Both the position numbers and the translations under genes were made by a program. A stretch of DNA of 64,000 bases. It comes from Uliginosibacterium flavum. Its GTDB lineage: Bacteria > Pseudomonadota > Gammaproteobacteria > Burkholderiales > Rhodocyclaceae. Shown one piece after another: positions 15,950 through 24,465 of the stretch; the first letter of the stretch is position 1, and every line of letters starts with the position of its first letter. The DNA lies in assembly GCF_040566545.1 (NCBI RefSeq), contig NZ_JBEWZI010000022.1, positions 1-64,000 of the forward strand, in the 5' to 3' direction. The notes beneath the pieces are model-generated. The model did not search any database and was not told the origin of the DNA. It saw only the letters and a list, made by a program, of their open reading frames with translations.

Positions 15950-16711
15950 TCAGCTCCGCGCCAGCCCGGCTCGCGCCAAGGCTTGGGATTGATAGTGATG
16001 CGGAAACAGGCGATGCATCTCGCCTTCGATCCACGCCTCGGCCTCGGCATTCACCGCTTCCGCAGTGCGCCCGGCAGCGGCAATCGGCGGGCCGATGCTG
16101 ACCACGATTTCGCCGGGACGCTTGATGAAGGCATTGCGCCGCCAGAATTCGCCGGCGTTATGCGCCACCGGGATCACGGAACAGCCGGCCGCCACGGCCA
16201 GCGTGGCGCCGCCGATCTTGTAACGCCGCTGCGTGCCGATGGCCGTGCGCGTACCTTCCGGAAACACCACGACCGAATAGCCTTGCGCCATCAGCGCCCG
16301 GCCCTGCTCGACGACCTGACGCAGCGCATCCTTGCCGCCGCTGCGATCAATCGTCACGATCGGCATGCGCGCCATGCCCCAGCCGAAAAACGGGATACGC
16401 AGCAACTCGCGCTTGGCCACGTAGGCGGCGGGCGGAAAGATGTCGGCGAAAGCCAGCGTCTCCCAGGCGGATTGATGTTTGGCGAGGATCACGGCCGGCT
16501 CGGAGGGCAGGTTCTCGCGACCGATCACCCGGTAAGGGATGCCCAGCACGTGCTCGAACATCCACATCGTCGTCGCTCGATTCCAGCGCGTAACGAAGGC
16601 ATAGCGCTGGGCCAGACTCATCCAGAAACTGATCGCGACAAAGCCGGTAAACGGAAGGAAAAACAGCAGCATGTACAGCGCGAACACCAGCGAGCGAAGC
16701 AGATACAACAT
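15950..16711 (-). CDS. plsC: 1-acyl-sn-glycerol-3-phosphate acyltransferase
   Basis: The protein has 253 residues. A hydrophobic N-terminus (about residues 5-32) anchors it in the inner membrane. The acyltransferase motifs are AKHQSAWETLAF (the HX4D-like block with E in place of D, as in this subgroup), the GKDALRQ region and VVFPEGTRT. It transfers a second acyl chain onto lysophosphatidate in phospholipid synthesis. It starts four bases after gmhB ends, and ygjP starts two bases after it, so coupling is tight. Confidence 0.9.
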   Translation of the reverse strand: MLYLLRSLVFALYMLLFFLPFTGFVAISFWMSLAQRYAFVTRWNRATTMWMFEHVLGIPYRVIGRENLPSEPAVILAKHQSAWETLAFADIFPPAAYVAKRELLRIPFFGWGMARMPIVTIDRSGGKDALRQVVEQGRALMAQGYSVVVFPEGTRTAIGTQRRYKIGGATLAVAAGCSVIPVAHNAGEFWRRNAFIKRPGEIVVSIGPPIAAAGRTAEAVNAEAEAWIEGEMHRLFPHHYQSQALARAGLARS

Positions 16712-16715
16712 ACGA

Positions 16716-17258
16716 TCAGGGCTTGAATCCGAGCAGGTAGTTGGTCACGGCCGCCAGATCGGGGAAGACTTTGGTGCCCACCGGCAGATCGGGATCCACC
16801 GCTGTTTTCGAGCCCTTGCCGGTCATCACCAGATAGGGGGTGCAGCCCATTGCGGCGCCGGCCTGCAGATCGCGCAGGCTGTCGCCCACGGTCGGCAAAC
16901 CCTTCAAGTCGACATTGAAGCGCTCGGCGATCTGCTCGAACATGCCGGTCTTGGGCTTGCGGCAATTGCAGGTGGAATCGGCCGCATGGGCGCAGAAAAA
17001 GATTGCGTCGATGCGCCCGCCCACGGCGGCGACCGCCTTGATCATCTTCTCGTGAATGGCGTTGAGCATGTCCATGTCGAACAGGCCGCGCCCCACGCCG
17101 CTCTGGTTGGTCGCCACCACGATCTTGTAGCCGGATTCGGCCAGCCGCGAGATGGCTTCCAGACTGCCCGGGATCGGCTTCCATTCGTCCGGAGACTTGA
17201 TGAACTGCGCCGAATCGACGTTGATGACGCCGTCACGGTCGAGAATGATGAGTTTCAT
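16716..17258 (-). CDS. gmhB: D-glycero-D-manno-heptose 1,7-bisphosphate phosphatase
   Basis: The 180-residue HAD-family phosphatase removes the 7-phosphate in the pathway to ADP-heptose for the LPS inner core. The nucleophile pair is D7/D9 in IILDRDGVIN. The zinc site C89, H91, C97, C99 (FFCAHAADSTCNC) distinguishes GmhB from other HAD enzymes. TNQSG and the GDSLRDLQAG block complete the active site. It lies between glyS and plsC as in many betaproteobacteria. Confidence 0.94.
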   Translation of the reverse strand: MKLIILDRDGVINVDSAQFIKSPDEWKPIPGSLEAISRLAESGYKIVVATNQSGVGRGLFDMDMLNAIHEKMIKAVAAVGGRIDAIFFCAHAADSTCNCRKPKTGMFEQIAERFNVDLKGLPTVGDSLRDLQAGAAMGCTPYLVMTGKGSKTAVDPDLPVGTKVFPDLAAVTNYLLGFKP

Positions 17259-17324
17259 GGCTTACCCCGATGAGGAGTTAAAAGTCAGGAGTGGGAATGG
17301 TTTTGCAGCTCACGCCCCACCGCT

Positions 17325-19427
17325 TCAAGCAGACAGGCGTGACAGATCCGCGACGCGATTCATCAGGCCATACAGCTGATTGAGCAGGGCCTGACGATTG
17401 GCGCGCAGCGCGGCGTCTTCGGCATTGACCATCACCCCGTCGAAGAAGGCATCCACTGGCGTGCGCAAGGCGGCCAGCGCCTGAAGCGAAGCCGTGTAGT
17501 CACCTGCCTCGAAAGCCGCATCCGCCCTCGGTTTCAGAGCAGCCATGCTGGAGAACAAGGCGCGCTCTGCCTCTTCAGCCAACAGCTCCTGACGCACCTC
17601 GTTCGGCACTGCGCCCTCGATTTTCTTCAGGATATTCCCGACTCGCTTGTTGGCCGCGGCCAGTGCGGCAGCCTCCGGTAGCGCAGCAAAAGCCTTCACG
17701 GCCGCGAGGCGCTTGGCCACGTCGCCCAGATACTGCGGGCGCAGGGCCAGCACGGCGTCGATTTCCTGTGCCGAATAGCCTTGCTCGCGCAGGTTGCCGG
17801 CAAGGCGATCGAAGATGAAGTCGCCTAATGCCGACGAGGCATCGGTGATCAAGGCAGCAAAAGGCGCCGCGGCGTCCTTGAGCAAAGCTTCAAGGGTCAG
17901 CGGCAGATCGCGCTCGATCAGCATGCGGATCACGCCCAAGGCATGGCGACGCAGCGCGAAGGGATCCTTATCACCGGTCGGCAGCTGACCAATGCCGAAC
18001 ATGCCCACGAGGGTTTCGAGCTTGTCGGCCAGCGCCACCACCACGCCGATGTCATTGCGTGGCAGTGCGTCGCCGGCAAAGCGCGGCTTGTAGTGATCTT
18101 CGATGGCCTCGGCCATGCGCTCGCTCAGGCCGTCATGCTTGGCGTAATAGCCGCCCATGATGCCCTGCAGCTCGGGGAATTCACCGACCATGTCAGTCAA
18201 CAGATCGGCCTTGGCCAGTTGCGCTGCCTGATCGGCCTGCTGCACATCGGTGCCCAGCTTGGCCGCGATACCGCGCGCAATCGCGCGCACGCGCTCGCTG
18301 CGTTCGCCCTGCGTGCCCAGCTTGTTGTGATACACCACCTTGTCCAGCCCGGCGACACGCACGGCCAGGGTCTTCTTGCGGTCCTGATCGAAGAAGAACT
18401 TGGCGTCGGCCAGACGCGGACGCACCACGCGCTCGTTGCCCTCAATCACGGCGCTCGCATCCTCCGGACAGATGTTGGAGACGATCAGGAACTGGTTGCT
18501 GAGTTTGCCATTGGCATCGAGTAGCGGGAAGTACTTCTGATTGGCCTTCATCGTCAGGATCAGGCATTCCTGCGGCACGGCGAGGAATTCGGTTTCGAAC
18601 TGCCCGACCAGCACGTTCGGACGCTCGACCAGACCGGTCACTTCATCCAGCAAGGCTTCGTCGTCAATCGCCCTCACGCCGCCACCGATTTTCTCGGCTG
18701 CAGCCTCCAGCTGCCGCACGATCTCGGCGCGGCGCTCGGCAAAACTGGCGATCACGGCGCCATCGCTGGCGAGTTGCTCGGCGTAGCTGTCGGCATCGCG
18801 GATCACCACCGGACTGATGGCGGCTTCGAAGCGGTGCCCCAGGGTTTCACGACCCGAAGTCAGGCCCAGCACGGTAAGCTCAATGACTTCCGAACCATGC
18901 AGCGCGATCAGCTTGTGCGCCGGGCGCACGAAGCTCACCGTACTCCAGCCATCGGCCAGCTGATAACCCATGACCTTGGGAATCGGCAGTTTGGCAATGG
19001 TCTCATCGAGGGCTTTTTGCAGACCGACACTCAGCGACACGCCGGTTTGCACGCTGTCAAAAAACAGGGCTTCGGCCTTGCCATCGGGCTGACGCTTCAG
19101 CCCGGCGACGGCACGGGCATCCGCACCCAGTGCGGCGAGGCGCTTCAACAGGGCCGGCGTGGCATTTCCATCGGCATCCAGACCGACCGCGACCGGCATC
19201 AACTTTTGCGACACGGCTTTGTCAGCGGCCTGCGGCGCCACATTGGCGATCTGCACGGCCAGACGGCGCGGCGTGGCAAACGCGGTCACGAGCGCGTCGG
19301 CAGCGGCCAGACCTTGGGCCTTGAGGCTGTCGGCGAGCAGGGTGGAGAAGGCTTCACCCAGACGCTTGAGGGCCTTGGGCGGCAGCTCTTCGACGAACAA
19401 TTCAACGAGAAGGTTCTTCTTGATCAT
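17325..19427 (-). CDS. glyS: Glycyl-tRNA synthetase, beta subunit
   Basis: The 700-residue partner of GlyQ in the alpha2-beta2 bacterial glycyl-tRNA synthetase supplies tRNA binding. N-terminal LLVELFVEELPPKAL, the central FVRPAHKLIALHG, the PRLADAKFFFDQDRK block and the HD-like GIMGGYYAKHDG are characteristic. The C-terminal DALR-type anticodon domain ends VDAFFDGVMVNAED. Stop of glyQ and start of glyS are two bases apart. Confidence 0.97.
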   Translation of the reverse strand: MIKKNLLVELFVEELPPKALKRLGEAFSTLLADSLKAQGLAAADALVTAFATPRRLAVQIANVAPQAADKAVSQKLMPVAVGLDADGNATPALLKRLAALGADARAVAGLKRQPDGKAEALFFDSVQTGVSLSVGLQKALDETIAKLPIPKVMGYQLADGWSTVSFVRPAHKLIALHGSEVIELTVLGLTSGRETLGHRFEAAISPVVIRDADSYAEQLASDGAVIASFAERRAEIVRQLEAAAEKIGGGVRAIDDEALLDEVTGLVERPNVLVGQFETEFLAVPQECLILTMKANQKYFPLLDANGKLSNQFLIVSNICPEDASAVIEGNERVVRPRLADAKFFFDQDRKKTLAVRVAGLDKVVYHNKLGTQGERSERVRAIARGIAAKLGTDVQQADQAAQLAKADLLTDMVGEFPELQGIMGGYYAKHDGLSERMAEAIEDHYKPRFAGDALPRNDIGVVVALADKLETLVGMFGIGQLPTGDKDPFALRRHALGVIRMLIERDLPLTLEALLKDAAAPFAALITDASSALGDFIFDRLAGNLREQGYSAQEIDAVLALRPQYLGDVAKRLAAVKAFAALPEAAALAAANKRVGNILKKIEGAVPNEVRQELLAEEAERALFSSMAALKPRADAAFEAGDYTASLQALAALRTPVDAFFDGVMVNAEDAALRANRQALLNQLYGLMNRVADLSRLSA

Positions 19428-19429
19428 GC

Positions 19430-20377
19430 TCAGGCCACCTTCTTTGCTTTGTTTGCTTCAGTTGCTGCCAGTACCGCGAGCACTTCATCGGCTCGCTCCT
19501 TCTGCGCCATCGGGAAGCCCAGACGCGCGCGACTTTCCAGATAGCTCTGCGCCACGGCCCGCGCCAGATTGCGGATGCGGCCGATGTAGGCGGCGCGTTC
19601 GGTGACGCTGATGGCGCCGCGTGCGTCGAGCAGATTGAAAGTGTGGCCGGCCTTGAGCAATTGCTCGTAGGCGGGCAGCGCCAGTTGAGCTTCCATCAAC
19701 AGCTTGGACTGTTTCTCGTGCGCGCCAAAAGCACCGAGCAGGAAATCCACGTCGCTGTGCTCGAAGTTGTAGGCGCTCTGCTCCTGCTCGTTCTGCAGAT
19801 AAACGTCGCCATAGCTCAGGCCCGGCGTCCACTCGAGGTTATAGACGCTATCCACGCCCTGCAGATACATGGCCAGGCGTTCCAGGCCGTAGGTAATCTC
19901 CCCGGTGATCGGCTTGCACTCGATGCCACCGACCTGCTGGAAATAGGTGAACTGCGTGACTTCCATGCCATTCAGCCAGACTTCCCAGCCCAGGCCCCAG
20001 CAGCCGAGGGTGGGATTTTCCCAGTCATCCTCGACGAAACGCACGTCGTTCTTTTTGAGGTCGAAACCGAGCGCTTCGAGCGAGCCCAGATACAACTCCA
20101 GAATGTTGTCCGGTGCAGGTTTCAGCACGACCTGATACTGATAGTAGTGCTGCAGGCGATTCGGATTTTCGCCGTAGCGGCCATCCTTGGGGCGGCGCGA
20201 AGGCTGCACATAGGCGGCCTTCCAGGGCTCCGGGCCGATGGCGCGCAGGAAGGTGGCGGTGTGGCTGGTGCCGGCGCCGACTTCCATGTCGTAAGGTTGC
20301 AGCAGGGCGCAGCCTTGGGCGCTCCAGTAGGCCTGGAGGCGGAGGATGATTTCCTGAAAACTCGGTTTTGCGATCAT
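19430..20377 (-). CDS. glyQ: Glycyl-tRNA synthetase, alpha subunit
   Basis: The 315-residue class II catalytic subunit begins MIAKPSFQEIILRLQAYWSAQGC, with QPYDMEVGAGTSHTATFLRA and PSRRPKDGRYGENPNR as motif 2 region and ITYGLERLAMYLQ as motif 3. ATG 20377 agrees with the family start; ATG 20395 would add six residues. The frame stays open for a further kilobase upstream, but that stretch is antisense to the gene at 20525-21439 and is not part of glyQ. lnt, normally the upstream neighbour, is separated from it by that gene. Confidence 0.96.
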   Translation of the reverse strand: MIAKPSFQEIILRLQAYWSAQGCALLQPYDMEVGAGTSHTATFLRAIGPEPWKAAYVQPSRRPKDGRYGENPNRLQHYYQYQVVLKPAPDNILELYLGSLEALGFDLKKNDVRFVEDDWENPTLGCWGLGWEVWLNGMEVTQFTYFQQVGGIECKPITGEITYGLERLAMYLQGVDSVYNLEWTPGLSYGDVYLQNEQEQSAYNFEHSDVDFLLGAFGAHEKQSKLLMEAQLALPAYEQLLKAGHTFNLLDARGAISVTERAAYIGRIRNLARAVAQSYLESRARLGFPMAQKERADEVLAVLAATEANKAKKVA

Positions 20378-20524
20378 ATCGGGTGGGGCGGCCATCACGG
20401 GCCGGGCCAGCGCTAAGCGGAAAGAGGGGGATTTTACAGGCAAGCGAGGCCGTACGGGCGGGCAGGCTACCCGGCAAGCGAGTAGCCTGCCTATAATTTC
20501 GCATATGCGTCCCTTGAGGCCCTG

Positions 20525-21439
20525 ATGATGAAACTCGCCCGCTTCTGCCTCGCCTTGCTGCTGCCCATCGTCAACGCCCTCCCCGCGCAGGGCGCTGAGC
20601 CGATGAGTTTCATCCACCCGCCGCCCGAAAACATCAGCGACCAACGCCACACGTATTACTGGGAAATCCTCGAAGCCGCCCTGCTCGCCAACAAAGGCAA
20701 GTACGGTGATTACAAGGTGGTGTCCTATGGCACCCCGATGAATTTCCAGCGCGGCGTGGCCGAGGTCGAGGCGGGCGACAAAGGCCTGGTCAATATCGTG
20801 GCGCGGGCCACCAATCTGGATCTGGAGGCGCGCCTGCGCGCCATCCCGATTCCACTGGACAAGGGGTTGCTCGGTTACCGCCTGTTCCTGATCATGCCGA
20901 AGACCCAGGCCCGACTGGACACCGTCAAGACGCTGGATGAGCTGAAACAGTTTTCGATTGGTCAGGCTTCCCCCTGGACCGACGTGAAGATTCTGCGTGC
21001 CAACGATTTCAACGTGGTCATCGGCGACAACTATGACGGCCTGTTCGGCATGCTGGGCATCAATCGCTTCGACCTGTTTTCGCGCGGCGTGAACGAAATT
21101 TACCCGGAATGGCTGGCCCACAAGGATCTGGTGCCTGGCCTCATGATCGAGAAAGGGCTGGTGCTGGCCTATCCGATGCCGCGTTACTTCTTTGTGCCGC
21201 GTACCCCGACAGGCGAGCGCATGGCCGAACGCATCGAGGATGGCCTGCGACGCATAGCCAAGTCCGGTGAGTTCGAGCGTCGCTATAAAATCTACAAGAA
21301 GCTGGTGCTGAGCGACGTAAGCCTGAGTGGGCGCCGCGTCTTCCGCTTGAGCAATCCGCAGCTTTCCGACAAGGCGCCACCGCTCAGCGACAAATTCTGG
21401 TGGGACGATCTGAGCGCGGAGCTGGCGCCGAAGAAATAG
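20525..21439 (+). CDS. Periplasmic solute-binding-like protein
   Basis: The protein has 304 residues. A signal peptide of about 24 residues (LARFCLALLLPIVNALPAQG) precedes a type 2 periplasmic-binding-protein-like fold, judged from LDTVKTLDELKQFSIGQ, GLFGMLGINRFDLFSRGVNEI and RIEDGLRRIAKSGEFERRYKIY, the last typical of the C-terminal lobe. The SxxDL ligand motifs of amino-acid binders are not clear, so the ligand is unknown. It has no permease or ATPase neighbour, so it may be a sensor-type orphan. It runs against the lnt/glyQ block and ends at a heptamer-repeat hairpin. Confidence 0.72.
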   Translation: MMKLARFCLALLLPIVNALPAQGAEPMSFIHPPPENISDQRHTYYWEILEAALLANKGKYGDYKVVSYGTPMNFQRGVAEVEAGDKGLVNIVARATNLDLEARLRAIPIPLDKGLLGYRLFLIMPKTQARLDTVKTLDELKQFSIGQASPWTDVKILRANDFNVVIGDNYDGLFGMLGINRFDLFSRGVNEIYPEWLAHKDLVPGLMIEKGLVLAYPMPRYFFVPRTPTGERMAERIEDGLRRIAKSGEFERRYKIYKKLVLSDVSLSGRRVFRLSNPQLSDKAPPLSDKFWWDDLSAELAPKK

Positions 21440-21443
21440 TAAC

Positions 21444-21524
21444 TCGCGAGTCGCAAGTCGCAAGTCGAAAAAGCCAACCCACCCGCGACTCCACGACTTG
21501 CGACTTGCGACTTGCGACTCGCGA
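21444..21524. repeat. Inverted heptamer arrays forming a 24-bp perfect hairpin
   Basis: Arms 21444-21467 and 21501-21524 are exact complements over 24 bases, each built of the same 7-mer as at 14061 (AGTCGCA / TGCGACT). They lie between the convergent stops of the solute-binding gene and lnt, where the hairpin could act as a two-way terminator or barrier. Confidence 0.92.
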
Positions 21525-21527
21525 TAT

Positions 21528-22991
21528 TCAACGCCGCCGCTGCCGCCCCAGCGCCCACACCAGGATCAGCGCGCAGGCGATTTTCACTGGCCAGTCACCC
21601 ACCCAGATGAAGGGCGTGCGGCCTTGATAGCCGCGCACCTCAGCCACTACCGCGCCTTGCGTGAACGGCGCCAGCACCTTGTCGACCGAGCCATCCGGCA
21701 TCACGATGCCGGTCATGCCGGTGTTGGTGGAACGCAGTTGCGGGCGGCCGGACTCCAGCGCGCGCATGCGCGACATCTGCAGGTGCTGCGGCTGGGCGTG
21801 CGAATCGCCGTACCAGGCCAGATTCGACACATTCAGCATCAGCGTGGCCTCGGGCAAGGCGCGGCGTAATTCCTCGCCGAACACATCTTCGTAGCAGATA
21901 TTCATGGCGATTTTCTGCCCCGCCATGAGTAACAAAGGCTGGTGAGCGCCGCCGGACGTCTGATCGGCCATCGGGATACTGGCCAGCTTGAAGAACCAGC
22001 CGAAGCCCCAGGGCTGATACTCGCCGAAGGGCACCAGATGATTCTTGCTGTAACGCTGGCTGGGGCTCACGCCGCGCGTCACCGAACTATTGAAAATGTG
22101 GCCTTCCGCATCGCGCGTGAACATGCCCAGCACCGCATCGCCCCCTGCCGCGCGTGCCTGCGCTTCAATTGCCTCCATATAGCCTTGCGGCAGCTGGTCC
22201 TCCAGCATCGGCAGACTGCTTTCCGGCAACACACTGATCTGCGCCGGATATTGGCGCAGCAGGTCAAGATTCTCCTGCAGGTGCTCCATCATCAGTTCCG
22301 GGCGCCACTTCTGGTCCTGCGCCACATTCGTCTGGATCAGTGCGACACGCACCGGCGCCCCCACCGGCTGCGTCCATGCCACGAAACTCAGGCCAAAGCC
22401 GGACACGCACAGCAGCACGCTCAGCAACAAGGCACGCCGCCGCGCATGCGAATTCATCCAGGCTTCGACCAGCATGGCGGCAAGCAGCAACAGCAGGAAG
22501 CCCACGCCATACACGCCCAGCACTGGCGCCCAGCCGGCCAGCGGGCTCGGCGGCGTCTGCGTGTAACCGATGGCCAACCAGGGGAAACTCGGGAACAACT
22601 GCCCGCGCAGCAGCTCGGCGCCGATCCAGCACGCGGCAGCCAACAAAACCCGCAGCCCCCACACGCGGCTGCGCAGGCGCACAAACACCGCTGCGGCCAA
22701 GGCCGGATACAAGGCCAGGCCCGCGCTGAAGAGCAGAATCAGAAATACCGACAAGGGCGCCGACATGCCACCGAAACGGTTCAGCGCCACCACCAGCCAG
22801 CACAGGCCCGCGAACATCGCCCCGATACCCCACAGCCAGCCAAGCACAAAGCCCCGGCCGGGGCGCACGGATTCTTCACGCAGCAAGACATACAAGAACA
22901 TCCAGCTCAAAGGCATGAGCCAGAACTGGCCGAAAGGCGCGTAGGCCAGCACGCTCAGGGCACCGGCCAGCAGGGCGATCAGGAAAGGCAT
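21528..22991 (-). CDS. lnt: Apolipoprotein N-acyltransferase
   Basis: The 487-residue inner-membrane enzyme adds the third acyl chain to lipoproteins. About seven hydrophobic segments surround a nitrilase-like periplasmic domain. The catalytic triad is visible as E257 (LPESSLPML), K316 (YSKNHLVPFGEY) and C366 (NICYEDVFGEE), aligning with E. coli Glu267, Lys335 and Cys387. The last residues (WALGRQRRR) are basic. It ends four bases from the heptamer hairpin. Confidence 0.96.
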   Translation of the reverse strand: MPFLIALLAGALSVLAYAPFGQFWLMPLSWMFLYVLLREESVRPGRGFVLGWLWGIGAMFAGLCWLVVALNRFGGMSAPLSVFLILLFSAGLALYPALAAAVFVRLRSRVWGLRVLLAAACWIGAELLRGQLFPSFPWLAIGYTQTPPSPLAGWAPVLGVYGVGFLLLLLAAMLVEAWMNSHARRRALLLSVLLCVSGFGLSFVAWTQPVGAPVRVALIQTNVAQDQKWRPELMMEHLQENLDLLRQYPAQISVLPESSLPMLEDQLPQGYMEAIEAQARAAGGDAVLGMFTRDAEGHIFNSSVTRGVSPSQRYSKNHLVPFGEYQPWGFGWFFKLASIPMADQTSGGAHQPLLLMAGQKIAMNICYEDVFGEELRRALPEATLMLNVSNLAWYGDSHAQPQHLQMSRMRALESGRPQLRSTNTGMTGIVMPDGSVDKVLAPFTQGAVVAEVRGYQGRTPFIWVGDWPVKIACALILVWALGRQRRR

Positions 22992-23128
22992 GAGGGTTCG
23001 TCCGCAGAAGATCGGGCGATTCTACGCGGGCTTGGTTAAAGAAGTGCTGAGCACTAAGCGCCTGGAAAGATTTTGATTTGCCAGCGCGGGTTCAATGGCA
23101 GAAGGACAAGACCCGCGCGGCGCTCCGC

Positions 23129-23350
23129 TCAGCTGCCAGCGCTGACCCGGATTTCTTCGCCGTGCACGCGCACCACATCGCCGACCCGCATCTTGCGGGT
23201 CTTGCGCAATTCCACCTCGCCATTCACTTCGACTTCGCCGCAGGCCACCATCATTTTGGCGATGCCGCCGGACGGGGCGATGGTCAGCAGCTTGAGCAGG
23301 CTATCGAGGGTGATGAATTCGCGCGTCAGTTCAAAGTTATGCAAGCTCAT
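23129..23350 (-). CDS. ybcJ: S4-domain RNA-binding protein, YbcJ-like
   Basis: The 73-residue protein is a single S4 domain: LTREFITLDSLLKLLTIAPSGGIAKMMVACGEVEVNGEVELRKTRKMRVGD (described in parts: SGGIAK, GEVEVNG, TRKMRVGD). Such small S4 proteins bind structured RNA; YbcJ itself has no firm target. The ATG at 23350 overlaps the stop of the upstream aldose epimerase (ATGA), so the two are translationally coupled. Confidence 0.85.
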   Translation of the reverse strand: MSLHNFELTREFITLDSLLKLLTIAPSGGIAKMMVACGEVEVNGEVELRKTRKMRVGDVVRVHGEEIRVSAGS

Positions 23351-24249
23351 GATGTGATTCTGGAAAGGGTTTGGCGCACTTCCAGCGCCATGCTCTGGCC
23401 TTGTTCGAGCAGGCGCAGGCCGGGCAGGCCGGGACGGGCATGGGCGCCGGTAAGATGGGTCACGGGTTCGTAGCAAAACCATTCGCCATGCGCCGGGCGA
23501 TACAGGATAGCGCTATCCAGACCTGTCGGCTCGGTTGTGTGCCAGTCCAGACGCAGATCGATATCCGGGCGCTCCATGCGCATGCGCCCGTCGCAACCAT
23601 GGAAATTATGGTCGATGTTGCCCTGCCCGATCTCGCGCAGATGGTTGAAATCCCAGTCCGCCGGCAAAGCCGCGTAGTGGTCGGCGGGCACGCCCTTGTC
23701 ACCCGGCCAGTAGCCCGCAGCGCCAAAGCGCAGTTTCACATCCGGGCCGGCCGGATTACGCAGGATATAAGGGTGAAAACCCAGGCCATAGGGCATGCGC
23801 ACTGCGCCCAGATGAGTCACTTCCAGCCGCATCAGCAAGCTGTTGCCCTCCAGCCAGTACAACTGCCGCGCCCGATAATGCCAGGGAGCGCCGTCGGCAT
23901 GCCGGGACTCCAGCTGCATTTCGACATGACTGGCGCTCTGGTCGAACACTGACCAAGCATGCATCCAGGCCGTGCCATGCATCGGCAGGCCCTCATCCGG
24001 CCGGTTCGAGGCCACCGGGTAGAACTTGCCGTCGACCTCGAAACCATGACCGATCAGCCGATTGGACCAGGGCAGCAAGGGGAAATTGGCGACCGTGCGC
24101 CGCTGCGGATTCGGTGCGTAAGAACGCCAGATCGGACACCAGCGATCCTCGCGCCGCACCTCCCAGAAGGCCGCGCTGCCGCCCAATTCGGGCAGCAAGC
24201 CGACGCGCTGCTCTGCGTTTTCAAGGGTAATCAGGGGGCCGGGGTTCAT
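23347..24249 (-). CDS. Aldose 1-epimerase family protein
   Basis: The protein has 300 residues with the galactose-mutarotase fold. The conserved residues are NRLIGHGF (Arg), MHGTAW (His), GFHPYIL (catalytic His) and FCYEPVTH (Glu/His). Length and motifs resemble GalM and YeaD-type hexose-6-phosphate epimerases alike; the sequence alone does not decide the sugar. It is followed by an overlapping ybcJ. No sugar-catabolic genes lie next to it. Confidence 0.85.
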   Translation of the reverse strand: MNPGPLITLENAEQRVGLLPELGGSAAFWEVRREDRWCPIWRSYAPNPQRRTVANFPLLPWSNRLIGHGFEVDGKFYPVASNRPDEGLPMHGTAWMHAWSVFDQSASHVEMQLESRHADGAPWHYRARQLYWLEGNSLLMRLEVTHLGAVRMPYGLGFHPYILRNPAGPDVKLRFGAAGYWPGDKGVPADHYAALPADWDFNHLREIGQGNIDHNFHGCDGRMRMERPDIDLRLDWHTTEPTGLDSAILYRPAHGEWFCYEPVTHLTGAHARPGLPGLRLLEQGQSMALEVRQTLSRITS

Positions 24250-24394
24250 TGCGGTGATAACAATTACAAGTTGTCTGACATTTTCACCGAAAACCGTGTT
24301 CCCGAAGGGGTAAAGGCGGGTTTAGTTGTCGGTAGAAACAATCATTCACAAACACTAAGCCTCACCAGACTACGGCCGAAGACCTGCACGCACA

Positions 24395-24463
24395 TTGGCT
24401 CTACAGCATGCATGCCCGTAGAGCCAAGCAGGGAGCGGCTCTTCGGGCAGCCCTTGCCTGACA
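24395..24463. repeat. BIME-like double palindrome
   Basis: TTGGCTCTAC pairs exactly with GTAGAGCCAA (24418-24427), and GAGCC..GGCTCTTCGGGC forms the second palindrome. It lies between the epimerase start and the nnrS end. Confidence 0.7.
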
Positions 24464-24465
24464 GC

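Noticed and set aside
19430..21463. A long open frame running upstream of glyQ to 21463
   Set aside because: The upstream third is antisense to the solute-binding gene at 20525-21439 and lacks any GlyQ homology; the family start at 20377 accounts for the enzyme.
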